The position numbers and the translations under genes were made by a program. Below the pieces are notes generated by a model that worked only from the letters and a program-made list of their open reading frames with translations, was not told where the DNA came from and made no database searches. Shown piece by piece: positions 15,464-24,093 of a stretch of DNA of 64,000 bases. Source of the stretch: Candidatus Mycobacterium wuenschmannii (GTDB taxonomy: Bacteria > Actinomycetota > Actinomycetes > Mycobacteriales > Mycobacteriaceae); assembly GCF_030252325.1 (NCBI RefSeq), contig NZ_CP126981.1, positions 4,030,001-4,094,000 of the forward strand, read 5' to 3'. How positions within the stretch are numbered: position 1 is the stretch's first letter; the number at the start of each line of letters is the position of its first letter.

Positions 15464-17299
15464 ATGGGCCACTACATCAGCAACGTGCGCGATCTCGAGT
15501 TCAATCTGTTCGAATCGCTGAAGTTGGACGAGGTGCTCGCCGACGAAGCTTTCGGCGACCTCGACGGCGACTCGGTGCGGCAGATGCTCGCCGAGGCCGC
15601 CCGACTGGCCGAGGGGCCGGTGGCCGAGTCGTTCGCCGACAGCGACCGGCACCCGCCGACATTCGACCCCGACACCCACGTCGTCACCCTCCCCGAACCG
15701 TTCAAGAAGTCGATGCGCGCGTGGGGCGAAGGCGAATGGTTCCGCGTCGGCCTCGGCGAAGAAGTCGGTGGTGTGCCCGCACCGTCGATGGTGCAGTGGG
15801 CCATCAACGAGTTGGTGCTCGGCGCCAACCCCGCCGTGTTCATGTACATGGCGGGCCCGATCATGGCCAACATTTTGCACGGTATCGGCAATGAGCAGCA
15901 ACAACATTGGGCCACTCTGGCGATCGACCGCAACTGGGGCGCGACGATGGTGCTCACCGAGCCCGACGCCGGATCCGACGTCGGCGCCGGCCGGACCAAG
16001 GCCGTTGACCAGGGCGACGGGACCTGGCACATCGACGGCGTCAAGCGGTTCATCACCAGCGGCGACAGCGACGACGTTTTCGAAAACATCATGCATCTGG
16101 TGTTGGCCCGCCCGGAGGGTGCGGGGCCGGGTACCAAGGGGCTGAGCCTGTTCCTGGTGCCGAAATATCTGCTCGACCCGAAGACCGGAGAGCCGGGGGA
16201 GCGCAACGGCGTCTTCGTCACCAACGTCGAACACAAGATGGGCCTGAAGGTCTCGGCCACCTGCGAACTGACCTTCGGGCAGCACGGGTCCCCGGCGATC
16301 GGCTGGCTGGTCGGCGACAGTCATCGCGGCATCGCGCAGATGTTCAAGGTCATCGAGTACGCCCGGATGATGGTGGGCACCAAGGCGATTGCCACATTGT
16401 CGACGGGCTACCTCAATGCTCTGGATTACGCCAAGACCCGGATACAGGGCGCCGACCTCACCCAGATGACCGACAAGACCGCGCCGCGGGTCACCATCAT
16501 CCATCACCCCGACGTTCGCCGGGCCCTACTCACGCAGAAGGCCTACGCCGAGGGGTTGCGCGCGCTCTACCTGTTCACCGCCGCTCACCAGGATTCCGCT
16601 GTCGCGCAGACGGTTTCGGGCGCCGACCCGGATCTTGCCGAACGGGTCAACGACTTGCTGTTACCGATCGTCAAGGGGGTCGGCTCCGAGCGGGCCTACC
16701 AGACGCTGACCGAGTCGCTGCAGACCTTCGGCGGCTCCGGGTTCCTCCAGGACTATCCGATCGAGCAGTACATCCGTGACGCCAAGATCGACTCGCTGTA
16801 CGAGGGCACCACCGCGATCCAGGCGCAGGACTTCTTCTTCCGCAAGATCGTTCGCGACCAAGGCGCGTCGCTGACACATCTGGTCAAGCAGATCGAGGCG
16901 TTCATCGACAGCGACCAGGGCCGTCCCGAACTCGCCGACGCCCGTACGCGACTGGCCACCGCGGTCCACGACGTGCAGGGCTGGGTGGCCACCATGACGG
17001 GTTATCTGATGGCGTCCCAGGAGAGCGCCGACGAGCTCTATCGCGTCGGGCTGGAGTCGGTGCCGTTCCTGATGGCCGTCGGCGACGTGCTGATCGGTTG
17101 GCTACTGCTGCGGCAGGCAGAGATTTCGCTGACCGCACTCGATGGCGACCCCAGCCCGGTGGACCGCAGCTTTTACGCCGGAAAGGTCACGACCGCAAAG
17201 TTTTTCGTCAACAACATGCTGCCGCGACTGACCGCCGAGCGTGGCATCGCTGCGAATGTCGACCTCGCGATCATGCAGCTGCGTGAAGAGGCGTTCTAA
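15464..17299 (+). CDS. Acyl-CoA dehydrogenase, FadE5-type (paralogue 1 of 3)
   Basis: 611-residue flavoprotein that would oxidise acyl-CoA to 2-enoyl-CoA. It shares length and sequence end to end with the genes at 27812-29647 and 48206-50041, from [17 protein letters not shown] to a final EEAF. FAD/substrate motifs [18 protein letters not shown] and [18 protein letters not shown] are intact. The Glu of YEGTTAIQ, residue 447, is the expected catalytic base. It stands alone, after the VIT-VWA gene and convergent with an aldehyde dehydrogenase, so its regulation is separate from the fadA2-fadE5 cluster. Chain-length preference cannot be read from sequence. Confidence 0.9.
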   Translation: MGHYISNVRDLEFNLFESLKLDEVLADEAFGDLDGDSVRQMLAEAARLAEGPVAESFADSDRHPPTFDPDTHVVTLPEPFKKSMRAWGEGEWFRVGLGEEVGGVPAPSMVQWAINELVLGANPAVFMYMAGPIMANILHGIGNEQQQHWATLAIDRNWGATMVLTEPDAGSDVGAGRTKAVDQGDGTWHIDGVKRFITSGDSDDVFENIMHLVLARPEGAGPGTKGLSLFLVPKYLLDPKTGEPGERNGVFVTNVEHKMGLKVSATCELTFGQHGSPAIGWLVGDSHRGIAQMFKVIEYARMMVGTKAIATLSTGYLNALDYAKTRIQGADLTQMTDKTAPRVTIIHHPDVRRALLTQKAYAEGLRALYLFTAAHQDSAVAQTVSGADPDLAERVNDLLLPIVKGVGSERAYQTLTESLQTFGGSGFLQDYPIEQYIRDAKIDSLYEGTTAIQAQDFFFRKIVRDQGASLTHLVKQIEAFIDSDQGRPELADARTRLATAVHDVQGWVATMTGYLMASQESADELYRVGLESVPFLMAVGDVLIGWLLLRQAEISLTALDGDPSPVDRSFYAGKVTTAKFFVNNMLPRLTAERGIAANVDLAIMQLREEAF

Positions 17300-17301
17300 A
17301 C

Positions 17302-17331
17302 GTCGAGACTGCGGCCTGCCGCAGTCTCGAC
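17302..17331. terminator. Perfect 14-bp stem hairpin between convergent genes
   Basis: GTCGAGACTGCGGC (17302-17315) and its exact complement GCCGCAGTCTCGAC (17318-17331) flank a two-base loop. It begins three bases after the FadE stop and lies before the stop of the convergent aldehyde dehydrogenase. There is no T-tract, as is usual for mycobacterial terminators. It should work in both directions. Confidence 0.75.
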
Positions 17332-17369
17332 ACTGAGAGCGCAGCAGGCCGCAGTCTGGCGGCGTAGCT

Positions 17370-18851
17370 CTAGTCGGTGGTGTAGCCCATCGGCATCAGC
17401 ACGCTCTTCTGCTGCGTGAAGTGCTCCACGCCCTCCGGGCCGTTCTCACGGCCGATCCCGGAGTTCTTGTAACCGCCGAACGGACAGCACGGGTCGAACG
17501 CGTACCAGTTGATCGCATAGGTGCCGGTGCGGATCTGCTCGGAGATCTTGATGCCGCGCGGCACATCGGTGGTCCACACGCTGCCGGCCAAGCCGTACGC
17601 CGAGTCGTTGGCGATCTTGATCGCGTCCTCTTCGGTCTCGTAAGGAATGATGCTCAGCACCGGGCCGAAGATCTCCTCCTGCGCGATCGTCATCTTGTTG
17701 TCGACGTCGGCGAACACGGTCGGCTGCACGTAGAAGCCGTTGTCCAACCCCTCGGGACGGCCACCGCCGGTCACCAGCCGCGCGCCCTCTTCGACACCCT
17801 TGGCGATGTAGCTCTCCACGCGTTCCCGCTGCTTCGCCGAGATCAGCGAACCGATCTGCGCTCCGGCGTCCGACGGCGGTCCGACTGGCAGCGAGGCCGC
17901 GAAATTGCCGACGGCATCGACGATTTCGTCGTAGCGCGAGCGCGGCGCAAGGATGCGGGTCTGTGCCACGCAGGCCTGCCCGGTGTTCATCACGCCGGAG
18001 AACACCAGCATCGGGATCGAGGCGGCCAGGTCGACGTCCTCGAGCAGGATGGCGGCCGACTTGCCGCCCAGTTCCAGCGTGCACGGCTTGAGCATCTCGG
18101 CGGCGCGCTTGCCGATCTCCTTGCCGACGGCCGAGCTGCCGGTGAACGAGAAGATGTCGATGTCGGGGTTGGAGGTCAGCGCCTGACCGGTCTCGACGCC
18201 ACCGGGAACGATCGACAGCACGCCCTCGGGCAGGCCGGCCTCCGCGAACACCTCCGCCAAAGCGTTTGCACTCAAAGGTGTTTCGGCGGCAGGCTTGAGC
18301 ACCACGGTGCAGCCGGCCAGCAGCGCCGGGCCCAGCTTGTTGATCGCCAGGAACAGCGGCACATTCCATGCGACGATCGCGCCGACCACGCCGAGCGGCT
18401 CGCGGTGGACAATGGTCTGGCCGTAGCCGCCGTTGCGGACTTCCTGCCATTTGACCTGATCGACGGCGGGGCCGGCGAAGAAGTTCAGGCACCCGACGCC
18501 GCTCATCCACTGCATCGTCTCGATCGACATCGGCGGCTGTCCGGTCTCGTCGCCGAGCAGTTTGACGAAGAGGTCTTTGCGCTCCTCCATCAGCTTGGCG
18601 GCGGCGGCGATGACGGCCGCGCGCTCCTTCGGCGGCGTCGAGGGCCACGGCCCGTTGTCGAATGCGTCGCGGGCCGCGGCGATCGCGGCGTCGACGTCGG
18701 CCGCTGCCGCCATCGGCACCTTGCCGACGTACTCGCCGGTCGCCGGGCAGTGCACCTCGATGACTTCGGACGTGGACGGCTCGGTCCACTTTCCGCCGAT
18801 GAAAAGCTTGTCGTACTCCGTTGTCGCTTGCTTCGTTGTGACGCTAGTCAT
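17370..18851 (-). CDS. NAD(P)-dependent aldehyde dehydrogenase (Rv0223c-like)
   Basis: 493 residues, classical ALDH fold. The general-base Glu is in TLELGGKSA and the catalytic Cys in NTGQACVAQTRI; the cofactor loop SFTGSSAVGKEI and the C-terminal NWYAFDPCCPFGGYKNSG are also present. It should oxidise an aldehyde to a carboxylic acid; the substrate is not evident. The frame extends upstream to 18890, but the ATG at 18851 (TSVTTKQAT) matches the normal family start. It is the first gene of the stretch that follows M. tuberculosis order Rv0223c-Rv0228, with the methyltransferase gene upstream on the same strand. Confidence 0.92.
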   Translation of the reverse strand: MTSVTTKQATTEYDKLFIGGKWTEPSTSEVIEVHCPATGEYVGKVPMAAAADVDAAIAAARDAFDNGPWPSTPPKERAAVIAAAAKLMEERKDLFVKLLGDETGQPPMSIETMQWMSGVGCLNFFAGPAVDQVKWQEVRNGGYGQTIVHREPLGVVGAIVAWNVPLFLAINKLGPALLAGCTVVLKPAAETPLSANALAEVFAEAGLPEGVLSIVPGGVETGQALTSNPDIDIFSFTGSSAVGKEIGKRAAEMLKPCTLELGGKSAAILLEDVDLAASIPMLVFSGVMNTGQACVAQTRILAPRSRYDEIVDAVGNFAASLPVGPPSDAGAQIGSLISAKQRERVESYIAKGVEEGARLVTGGGRPEGLDNGFYVQPTVFADVDNKMTIAQEEIFGPVLSIIPYETEEDAIKIANDSAYGLAGSVWTTDVPRGIKISEQIRTGTYAINWYAFDPCCPFGGYKNSGIGRENGPEGVEHFTQQKSVLMPMGYTTD

Positions 18852-18896
18852 GGCGGCCACCCTACCCAAGTCGGCGCAAAACGAGAACACGTTTCA

Positions 18897-19664
18897 CTAT
18901 TGGGGTTGGAGCACCAGCACGAGATTGCTCACCAGGAACTCGCGCACCACCGGCACGGCCGTCAGCCACCAGGCCCATTTCGGGTGGTAGCGGGGAAACG
19001 CGCCGATCAGCGCGCCCGTGCTGACCGCCCAGTCCAGCCCTTGGGCGGCCGACACCGCGAACAACGACGACCCGTAGTTGTTTTTTGCCGGATGGCCGTG
19101 CTTACGCGCGTAGCGTGCCGCGGCCCGCGCGCCGCCGAGGTAGTGCGTCAGGCCCATCTCGTGGCCACCGAACGGACCCAGCCACACGGTGTAGGACAGC
19201 ACCACCAGCCCGCCGGGTCTGGTGACGCGCAGCATCTCGCCGCCGAGTTGCCACGGCCGCGGCACGTGCTCGGCCACGTTCGACGAGAGGCAGATGTCCA
19301 CGCTGTTGTCGGCGAACGGCAGCGCCATGCCCGACGCGCGTACGAACGTCCCCGTGTCCCGCGCCAAAGTCGGCCCCGCAGCATGCATTTCGTTCGCGTC
19401 GGGTTCGACGCCGATGTAGTGCAGGCCGGTGTCGGTGAACGCGCCCGCGTAGTACCCGGGTCCGCCGCCGACGTCCAGCACGCTGCGGCCGACCGGCCTT
19501 TCGCCGTGGATGCCCTGCCAGAGGTCGCCGACCATCGACACCGTGTCTGCGGCCAGCGGGCCGTAGAACCGCGGCGGCTCGGCCTGCTCGAAGCGGAAGC
19601 TCGACAGCAGCCTCACCGAGCGGCGCAGCGTCGCCCGCCGCGCGAACACCTCGGTCACGGCCAC
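18897..19664 (-). CDS. SAM-dependent methyltransferase (Rv0224c-like)
   Basis: 255-residue class I methyltransferase. The SAM-binding motif I is VLDVGGGPGYYAGAF at about residues 57-71, followed by the acidic loop GVEPDAN and a motif DICLSSNVAEHVPRP typical of the UbiE/COQ5-like fold. The C-terminus ends in a hydrophobic stretch VREFLVSNLVLVLQP. It starts with GTG at 19664 and lies 45 bases upstream of the aldehyde dehydrogenase. A neighbouring glycosyltransferase and LmcA suggest a role in modifying a cell-envelope glycan or lipid, but the methyl acceptor is unknown. Confidence 0.85.
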   Translation of the reverse strand: MAVTEVFARRATLRRSVRLLSSFRFEQAEPPRFYGPLAADTVSMVGDLWQGIHGERPVGRSVLDVGGGPGYYAGAFTDTGLHYIGVEPDANEMHAAGPTLARDTGTFVRASGMALPFADNSVDICLSSNVAEHVPRPWQLGGEMLRVTRPGGLVVLSYTVWLGPFGGHEMGLTHYLGGARAAARYARKHGHPAKNNYGSSLFAVSAAQGLDWAVSTGALIGAFPRYHPKWAWWLTAVPVVREFLVSNLVLVLQPQ

Positions 19665-19680
19665 CGGCCAACCCTAAAGC

Positions 19681-19785
19681 CCGGGTTCCTCCTCATCGCG
19701 CTTCGCGCTCTGCATCGTCGCCCGGCTCGATCTGATTGCCGGGCTTCTCCTCATCGCGCTTCGCGCTCTGCATCGTCGCCCGGCT
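19681..19785. repeat. Two tandem copies of a dispersed hairpin repeat
   Basis: Near-identical copies of about 47 bp at 19681-19727 and 19739-19785, period 58 bp, each containing TCATCGCGCTTCGCGCTC and then TGCATCGTCGCCCGGCT. Read on the minus strand the order is GACGATGCAG, a hairpin with a GAA loop, then GAGGAG. The repeats fill the gap between the methyltransferase and glycosyltransferase starts, so they lie in the promoter region of both. Confidence 0.8.
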
Positions 19786-19796
19786 AGGCTGACCGA

Positions 19797-20951
19797 ATGT
19801 CCGGTCTGCGCTCAGTGCTGCTGTTGTGCTGGCGCGATACCGACCACCCGCAGGGCGGCGGCAGCGAGACCTACCTGCAGCGCATCGGCGCTCAACTGGC
19901 GGCCTCCGGCGTCGAGGTCACCTTGCGCACGGCCCGGTACCCCGGCGCCGCGCGCCGCGAAGTGGTCGACGGCGTCCGCATCGATCGCGCGGGCGGCCGC
20001 TACTCGGTCTACATCTGGGCGATGCTCGCGATGGCGGGCGCGCGGCTGGGGCTCGGGCCGTTGCGTGGCGTGCGACCCGACGTCATCGTCGACACCCAGA
20101 ACGGGCTGCCGTTCTTGGCCCGGCTGGTCTACGGATCGCGGGTCGCGGTGCTGGTCCACCACTGCCACCGCGAACAGTGGCCGGTGGCCGGCTGGTTCCT
20201 CGGTCGGGTCGGCTGGTTCGTCGAATCGTGGCTGTCGCCAAAGCTGAACCGCCACAACCAGTACGTGACGGTGTCGCTACCGTCGGCGCGCGACCTGGTC
20301 GGTCTCGGCGTCAGCAACGACCGAATTGCCGTGGTGCGCAACGGACTCGACGAGGCGCCTGTCACGTCGCTGAGTGGCCCGCGCGCAGACGCGCCGCGGA
20401 TTGTGGTCCTGTCGCGGCTGGTGCCGCACAAGCAGATCGAGGACGCCCTGAACGCCGTCGTGCGGCTGCGGACCTCGATGCCCTTGGTGCACCTGGATGT
20501 CGTCGGCGGCGGCTGGTGGGAACACCGCCTGGTCGACCACGCGCGGCGGCTCGGCATCAGCGACGCGGTGACCTTTCACGGCCATATCGACGATGACGCG
20601 AAACACTCTGTGCTCCAACAGGCTTGGGTGCACGTGCTGCCGTCGCGGAAGGAAGGCTGGGGGCTCGCGGTCATCGAGGCGGCCCAGCATGCGGTGCCCA
20701 CCATCGGCTATCGATCGTCGGGTGGCTTGGTCGACTCGATCATCGACGGCGTCACCGGTGTGCTGGTCGACGACCAGGCAGGCCTGGTCGATCGGTTGGA
20801 GCAGTTGCTGACCGACCCGGTGCTGCGCGACCAACTCGGCTCAAAGGCTCAGGCCCGCAGCGCCGAATTCTCCTGGAAACAAAGCGCGGACGGCATGCGC
20901 GCGGTGCTCGAGTCAGTCGTCGCCGGCGACCGCGTCACCGGCGTGGTCTAA
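19797..20951 (+). CDS. GT4-family glycosyltransferase (Rv0225-like)
   Basis: 384 residues, GT-B fold retaining transferase of family GT4. The N-terminal half holds WRDTDHPQGGGSETYLQR and the C-terminal half the nucleotide-sugar site PSRKEGWGLAVIEAAQ with the EX7E-type arrangement. No membrane helices; it probably works at the cytoplasmic face of the membrane. M. tuberculosis Rv0225, as recalled, has the same length and neighbours. Its placement beside LmcA and a mycolate-related acyltransferase points to lipoglycan or envelope glycan assembly. The sugar and acceptor are not known. Its 3' end overlaps the convergent membrane protein gene by 39 bases. Confidence 0.88.
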   Translation: MSGLRSVLLLCWRDTDHPQGGGSETYLQRIGAQLAASGVEVTLRTARYPGAARREVVDGVRIDRAGGRYSVYIWAMLAMAGARLGLGPLRGVRPDVIVDTQNGLPFLARLVYGSRVAVLVHHCHREQWPVAGWFLGRVGWFVESWLSPKLNRHNQYVTVSLPSARDLVGLGVSNDRIAVVRNGLDEAPVTSLSGPRADAPRIVVLSRLVPHKQIEDALNAVVRLRTSMPLVHLDVVGGGWWEHRLVDHARRLGISDAVTFHGHIDDDAKHSVLQQAWVHVLPSRKEGWGLAVIEAAQHAVPTIGYRSSGGLVDSIIDGVTGVLVDDQAGLVDRLEQLLTDPVLRDQLGSKAQARSAEFSWKQSADGMRAVLESVVAGDRVTGVV

Positions 20952-22610
20952 CCGCCGTCGCGCGACCGCGAAGCCGACCGCGCCGCCGATCAACATCGCG
21001 AGCCACGCCAGATGCGCGACGATGACCGTCGTCCGCCGGGCCGTTGACGCACCCGGACTGTCGCCCCCGACTCGGTAGAGCACCAGGTCCCGGCCGCGAT
21101 AGGCGACGGGCAGGTGCGCCAATGTCTCTGTGGCCGTGCTCATGTCGCCGGGCGTGCCCATCTCGACCACCAGCCATCCGACGCCGGCAGACCGAAGCTG
21201 AGCCGGGTCGGCACCCGCCAGCAGCATCCGCTGCACGTCGCGCGCCCGATCGCCCTCACCCAGCACCGTCGCCCCGGAGATCGTCAGGTCACCGGTCGCC
21301 AGCACCTCGGCGCGCAACCAGCGCGGCAGCGGATCCAGCACGGGGGCCGGACCGGACCAGGCGAACCGCCGCATGGTGTCGGCGGGCAGGACGGCGACCT
21401 CCGCGGGCGCGCCGTTGATCGTCGCCGCGACGGCCGTCCAATCGCCCGGGTAGCGCACCGCGGCAACCTTTCCCCCTACGCCCCAAGCCAAGTCGGGCAG
21501 CGAGAGCGCCAACGCGAGGCAGCACAGCAGCGCGGCCGACACCGGCCGCAACCACCGTTGCAGTGCCAGCGCCGCCGCGGCCCCGCACAGCGCGTAGCCG
21601 GGCAGCGCCAGCGCCACCCACTTCTGCGCGTCGCGCAGCACGCCGAGGCCTGGCGCGACGTCGACGGCGGTGCGCAGGAAGGCCAGGCCCGGTCCGGTGG
21701 CCAACACGGCGGGTATCACCACCGACGCGGCGGCGAGGAGTACCAGCGGTCGGGCGGGGCGGGAATGCCGAAGTGCGACGGCGCCGATGGCCACCACCGC
21801 GATCAGCACGCCGGCTGACAGTAGCGCGAAAAATGTTGTGCGCGAAGCGGGTACGGCGTCACCGTTCCAAATGCCGCCCATGCTGGCGAGGCTGCCCAGC
21901 GTCCCGAGGCCGGGCTCGGCCCGTGCGGCGAACGCGGCGATCCCGGGAGTGTGTGACCACATCCGATCCGCCGACGACAGTCCGAGGACCGATGCCGTCA
22001 GCCAGGGCAGGGCCGCGACGACGGCCTCGCCGGCGACCACTGCCGCACAACGCCACCGCGGCGCGCAGACCACTCCCACCACGGCCGCCAGGATCAGCCC
22101 GGTCGGGGTCAGCCCGGCCAGCGCCAACCAGAATGCGAGCCCGAAAACGCTTGGCCACGAGATATTTTCAGCAGATCTCAGTCGCAGCACGGTGGTGGCG
22201 ACCCACGGCAGGCAGCCGTAGCCGAGCAACAGGCTCCAGTGCCCCTGCAACAGCCGTTCGCCCACGTAGGGGTTCCAGATTGCCAGCGTGGTCGCGACGA
22301 ATTGGCCACCGGCGCCGGCCTCGGGGAGCGCCGTGGCGACCAACCGGGCGGCACCCCAACCCGCCAGCCACAACCCCAGCACCAGAAGCAGTTTCACCAC
22401 GATGCCGCCGTCGACCACATGTGATGCCAGGGCGATCGCGAAGTCCTGCGGCGTGGCACGTGGAGCCGAGACCAGCCCCAGCGCGCTATCGGTGAGATAC
22501 GACCGCGGCGTCGACACCGCGTCGCGAAGCAGGAGATAGCCGGGGCTCAGTAGCGGAGCCACGACCAGGAGCGCCAACGCAAGGGCGTACCCGGGACGAA
22601 ACCACCGCAT
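20913..22610 (-). CDS. Polytopic membrane protein (Rv0226c-like)
   Basis: 565 residues. A first transmembrane segment (YALALALLVVAPLLSPGYLLL) is followed by roughly ten or more hydrophobic segments, then an extracytoplasmic region of about 150 residues and a final helix (AHLAWLAMLIGGAVGFAV). The shape is that of GT-C-like transferases or flippases. The first loop carries acidic residues but no motif I can name. The long open frame extends upstream to 22847, but the ATG at 22610 (RWFRPGY) is the sensible start; the extension is Arg-rich nonsense across a repeat and the LmcA 3' end. LmcA lies just upstream on the same strand. Confidence 0.8.
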   Translation of the reverse strand: MRWFRPGYALALALLVVAPLLSPGYLLLRDAVSTPRSYLTDSALGLVSAPRATPQDFAIALASHVVDGGIVVKLLLVLGLWLAGWGAARLVATALPEAGAGGQFVATTLAIWNPYVGERLLQGHWSLLLGYGCLPWVATTVLRLRSAENISWPSVFGLAFWLALAGLTPTGLILAAVVGVVCAPRWRCAAVVAGEAVVAALPWLTASVLGLSSADRMWSHTPGIAAFAARAEPGLGTLGSLASMGGIWNGDAVPASRTTFFALLSAGVLIAVVAIGAVALRHSRPARPLVLLAAASVVIPAVLATGPGLAFLRTAVDVAPGLGVLRDAQKWVALALPGYALCGAAAALALQRWLRPVSAALLCCLALALSLPDLAWGVGGKVAAVRYPGDWTAVAATINGAPAEVAVLPADTMRRFAWSGPAPVLDPLPRWLRAEVLATGDLTISGATVLGEGDRARDVQRMLLAGADPAQLRSAGVGWLVVEMGTPGDMSTATETLAHLPVAYRGRDLVLYRVGGDSPGASTARRTTVIVAHLAWLAMLIGGAVGFAVARRRLDHAGDAVAGDD

Positions 22611-22615
22611 GCGCT

Positions 22616-22678
22616 GGCTCGATTTGATTGCCCGGCTTCTCCTCAGCCGTTCCGGCTGCATCGTCGCCGTGCGGCTAG
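22616..22678. repeat. Diverged copy of the dispersed hairpin repeat
   Basis: GGCTCGATTTGATTGCCCGG and the following CTTCTCCTCAGCCGTTCCGGCTGCATCGTCG match the unit at 19681-19785 on both flanks, but the hairpin is different: AGCCG-TTC-CGGCT here instead of the GCGC-type stem there. It sits between LmcA and the downstream membrane-protein gene. Confidence 0.7.
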
Positions 22679-23910
22679 GGAAGGTCCGGCGGCCCCGACG
22701 TCGGGGAGCTCGACGGTCCCTCTCGCTTGGGGTCCTTGGGCAGGATGGAGATCTTCTCCGTCTCGGCCTCGGCGCCGGGCACCCGCGCCGGCGGCGGCTC
22801 GCCGCGACCGAAGAAACCGCGCTCGTCACCGTCGGCGTCGGACTCACTCAGCGCCGTCTCGGCCCGCAGGCTGAACGAGCCGAGCAGCAGCCCGCCGATC
22901 AGCGCGATCACGCCGGCCGCGGTGAAGGTGATCGGCAGCACCCGAGACCACAGCGCCAGCCGGTCCCGCTCGTTGCGAGCGGTGTTGACCTGCGACTCGA
23001 CCGTCTCCTCGGTGGAGGTGATCTTGTAGTCGGCCAGCGTCACCTCGGGCTTGAGGGCGTCGCGGGCGTAGTAGTGATTGGCCCGCTCCTGCTCTTTGAC
23101 GATCGTGCCGGATTCCGGATCGACCCAGAACGTCCGCTGCGCGGCGTAGTAGCGGGTCATGGTGATCTTCTCGTCGGGGTCACCGGGCAGCCCCCACATC
23201 GACGCGAGGTTGGTGACTTTGCTGTCCGCGTCGTCGGCGTAAAGCGACGGGTACCGGATCGGCTCGGCGAGTTTGCCGTCGGCGTCGTAGCCCACGTCCT
23301 GGGTGAACTTGTAGGCCGTCAGCCCGTTGACGTCTTCTTCGCCGTTGTAGTTGGCCTCGAACGCCTTCTGCGCGATCGGGTCGAAGTACGGGTAGGACCG
23401 CTTCTCGGTGTGGAAGGGGAACCGGTACGACAACCCCTCGTGCGGCAGCGCGATGTTGGTGGCCGGGCTCTCGTCCTTGAATCCGCGCGGCTTCTGCACG
23501 GCGCCACCGGGGTGGGTGTCGTCGGAGACCGCCGAGGCCGTCTTGCGGTTGAGCGTGACGGTGTCGACCAGGGCGAGCAGCAGGCCGGAGTCCTTCTGCT
23601 TGTCGCTGCGCCGCACCGAGCTACCCACCTGGAAGGTGACGACGTCGGCGTTGGCCGGCGACTCGACGTCGATCTGCTGCTGGCCGACCACCGGAACGTT
23701 CTTGTCGACGACGAGCTTGGGGCTGTAGAGCGAACCGGGGTCGACGACCGTCCCGTTGCCCTCGCCGATCAACGTCGCGTCGAGATCGAGCGGGATCTTG
23801 GTGATTCGGCTGCCGGTGTAGGTCCACAGCAGCAGTGCGGCGATCAACAGCGCGGCTCCGAGTCCCATGATCCCGCACGCGGCCATCCGCAACATGACTG
23901 CTCGGTTCAC
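22675..23910 (-). CDS. lmcA: LmcA, lipomannan maturation protein (DUF3068)
   Basis: 411 residues. An N-terminal membrane helix (MAACGIMGLGAALLIAALLLW), a large extracytoplasmic domain of the DUF3068 family, and a C-terminal helix (VLPITFTAAGVIALIGGLLL) followed by a charged cytoplasmic tail rich in Glu and Pro. The homologue MSMEG_0317/NCgl2760 is known to be needed for lipomannan maturation and lipoarabinomannan synthesis, so a periplasmic role in lipoglycan elongation is expected. AAGGAGG lies ten bases before the GTG at 23910, which fixes the start; the longer frame to 24021 lacks support. Divergent from the acyltransferase gene. Confidence 0.85.
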   Translation of the reverse strand: MNRAVMLRMAACGIMGLGAALLIAALLLWTYTGSRITKIPLDLDATLIGEGNGTVVDPGSLYSPKLVVDKNVPVVGQQQIDVESPANADVVTFQVGSSVRRSDKQKDSGLLLALVDTVTLNRKTASAVSDDTHPGGAVQKPRGFKDESPATNIALPHEGLSYRFPFHTEKRSYPYFDPIAQKAFEANYNGEEDVNGLTAYKFTQDVGYDADGKLAEPIRYPSLYADDADSKVTNLASMWGLPGDPDEKITMTRYYAAQRTFWVDPESGTIVKEQERANHYYARDALKPEVTLADYKITSTEETVESQVNTARNERDRLALWSRVLPITFTAAGVIALIGGLLLGSFSLRAETALSESDADGDERGFFGRGEPPPARVPGAEAETEKISILPKDPKREGPSSSPTSGPPDLP

Positions 23911-24093
23911 GTTGCCGTGACCTCCTTCTGGTCTCGTCCGGACTCTGGACCCCCGACGACCTGGGGTGACGCCCACTTGGTGCGCTGCAGCGAAGCAAAA
24001 CTCGTTCGACCCTAACAGCATTATTTAAGGTCGCCGTTTATGTCCCCAGGGTGGGCGAACAGGGCATACCCATTCACCGGGCAGACTGTCGCC

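Noticed and set aside
17421..19787. 788-codon plus-strand frame opposite the aldehyde dehydrogenase and methyltransferase genes
   Set aside because: Antisense shadow caused by GC-rich third codon positions; its translation is rich in Arg, His and Gly with no motif.
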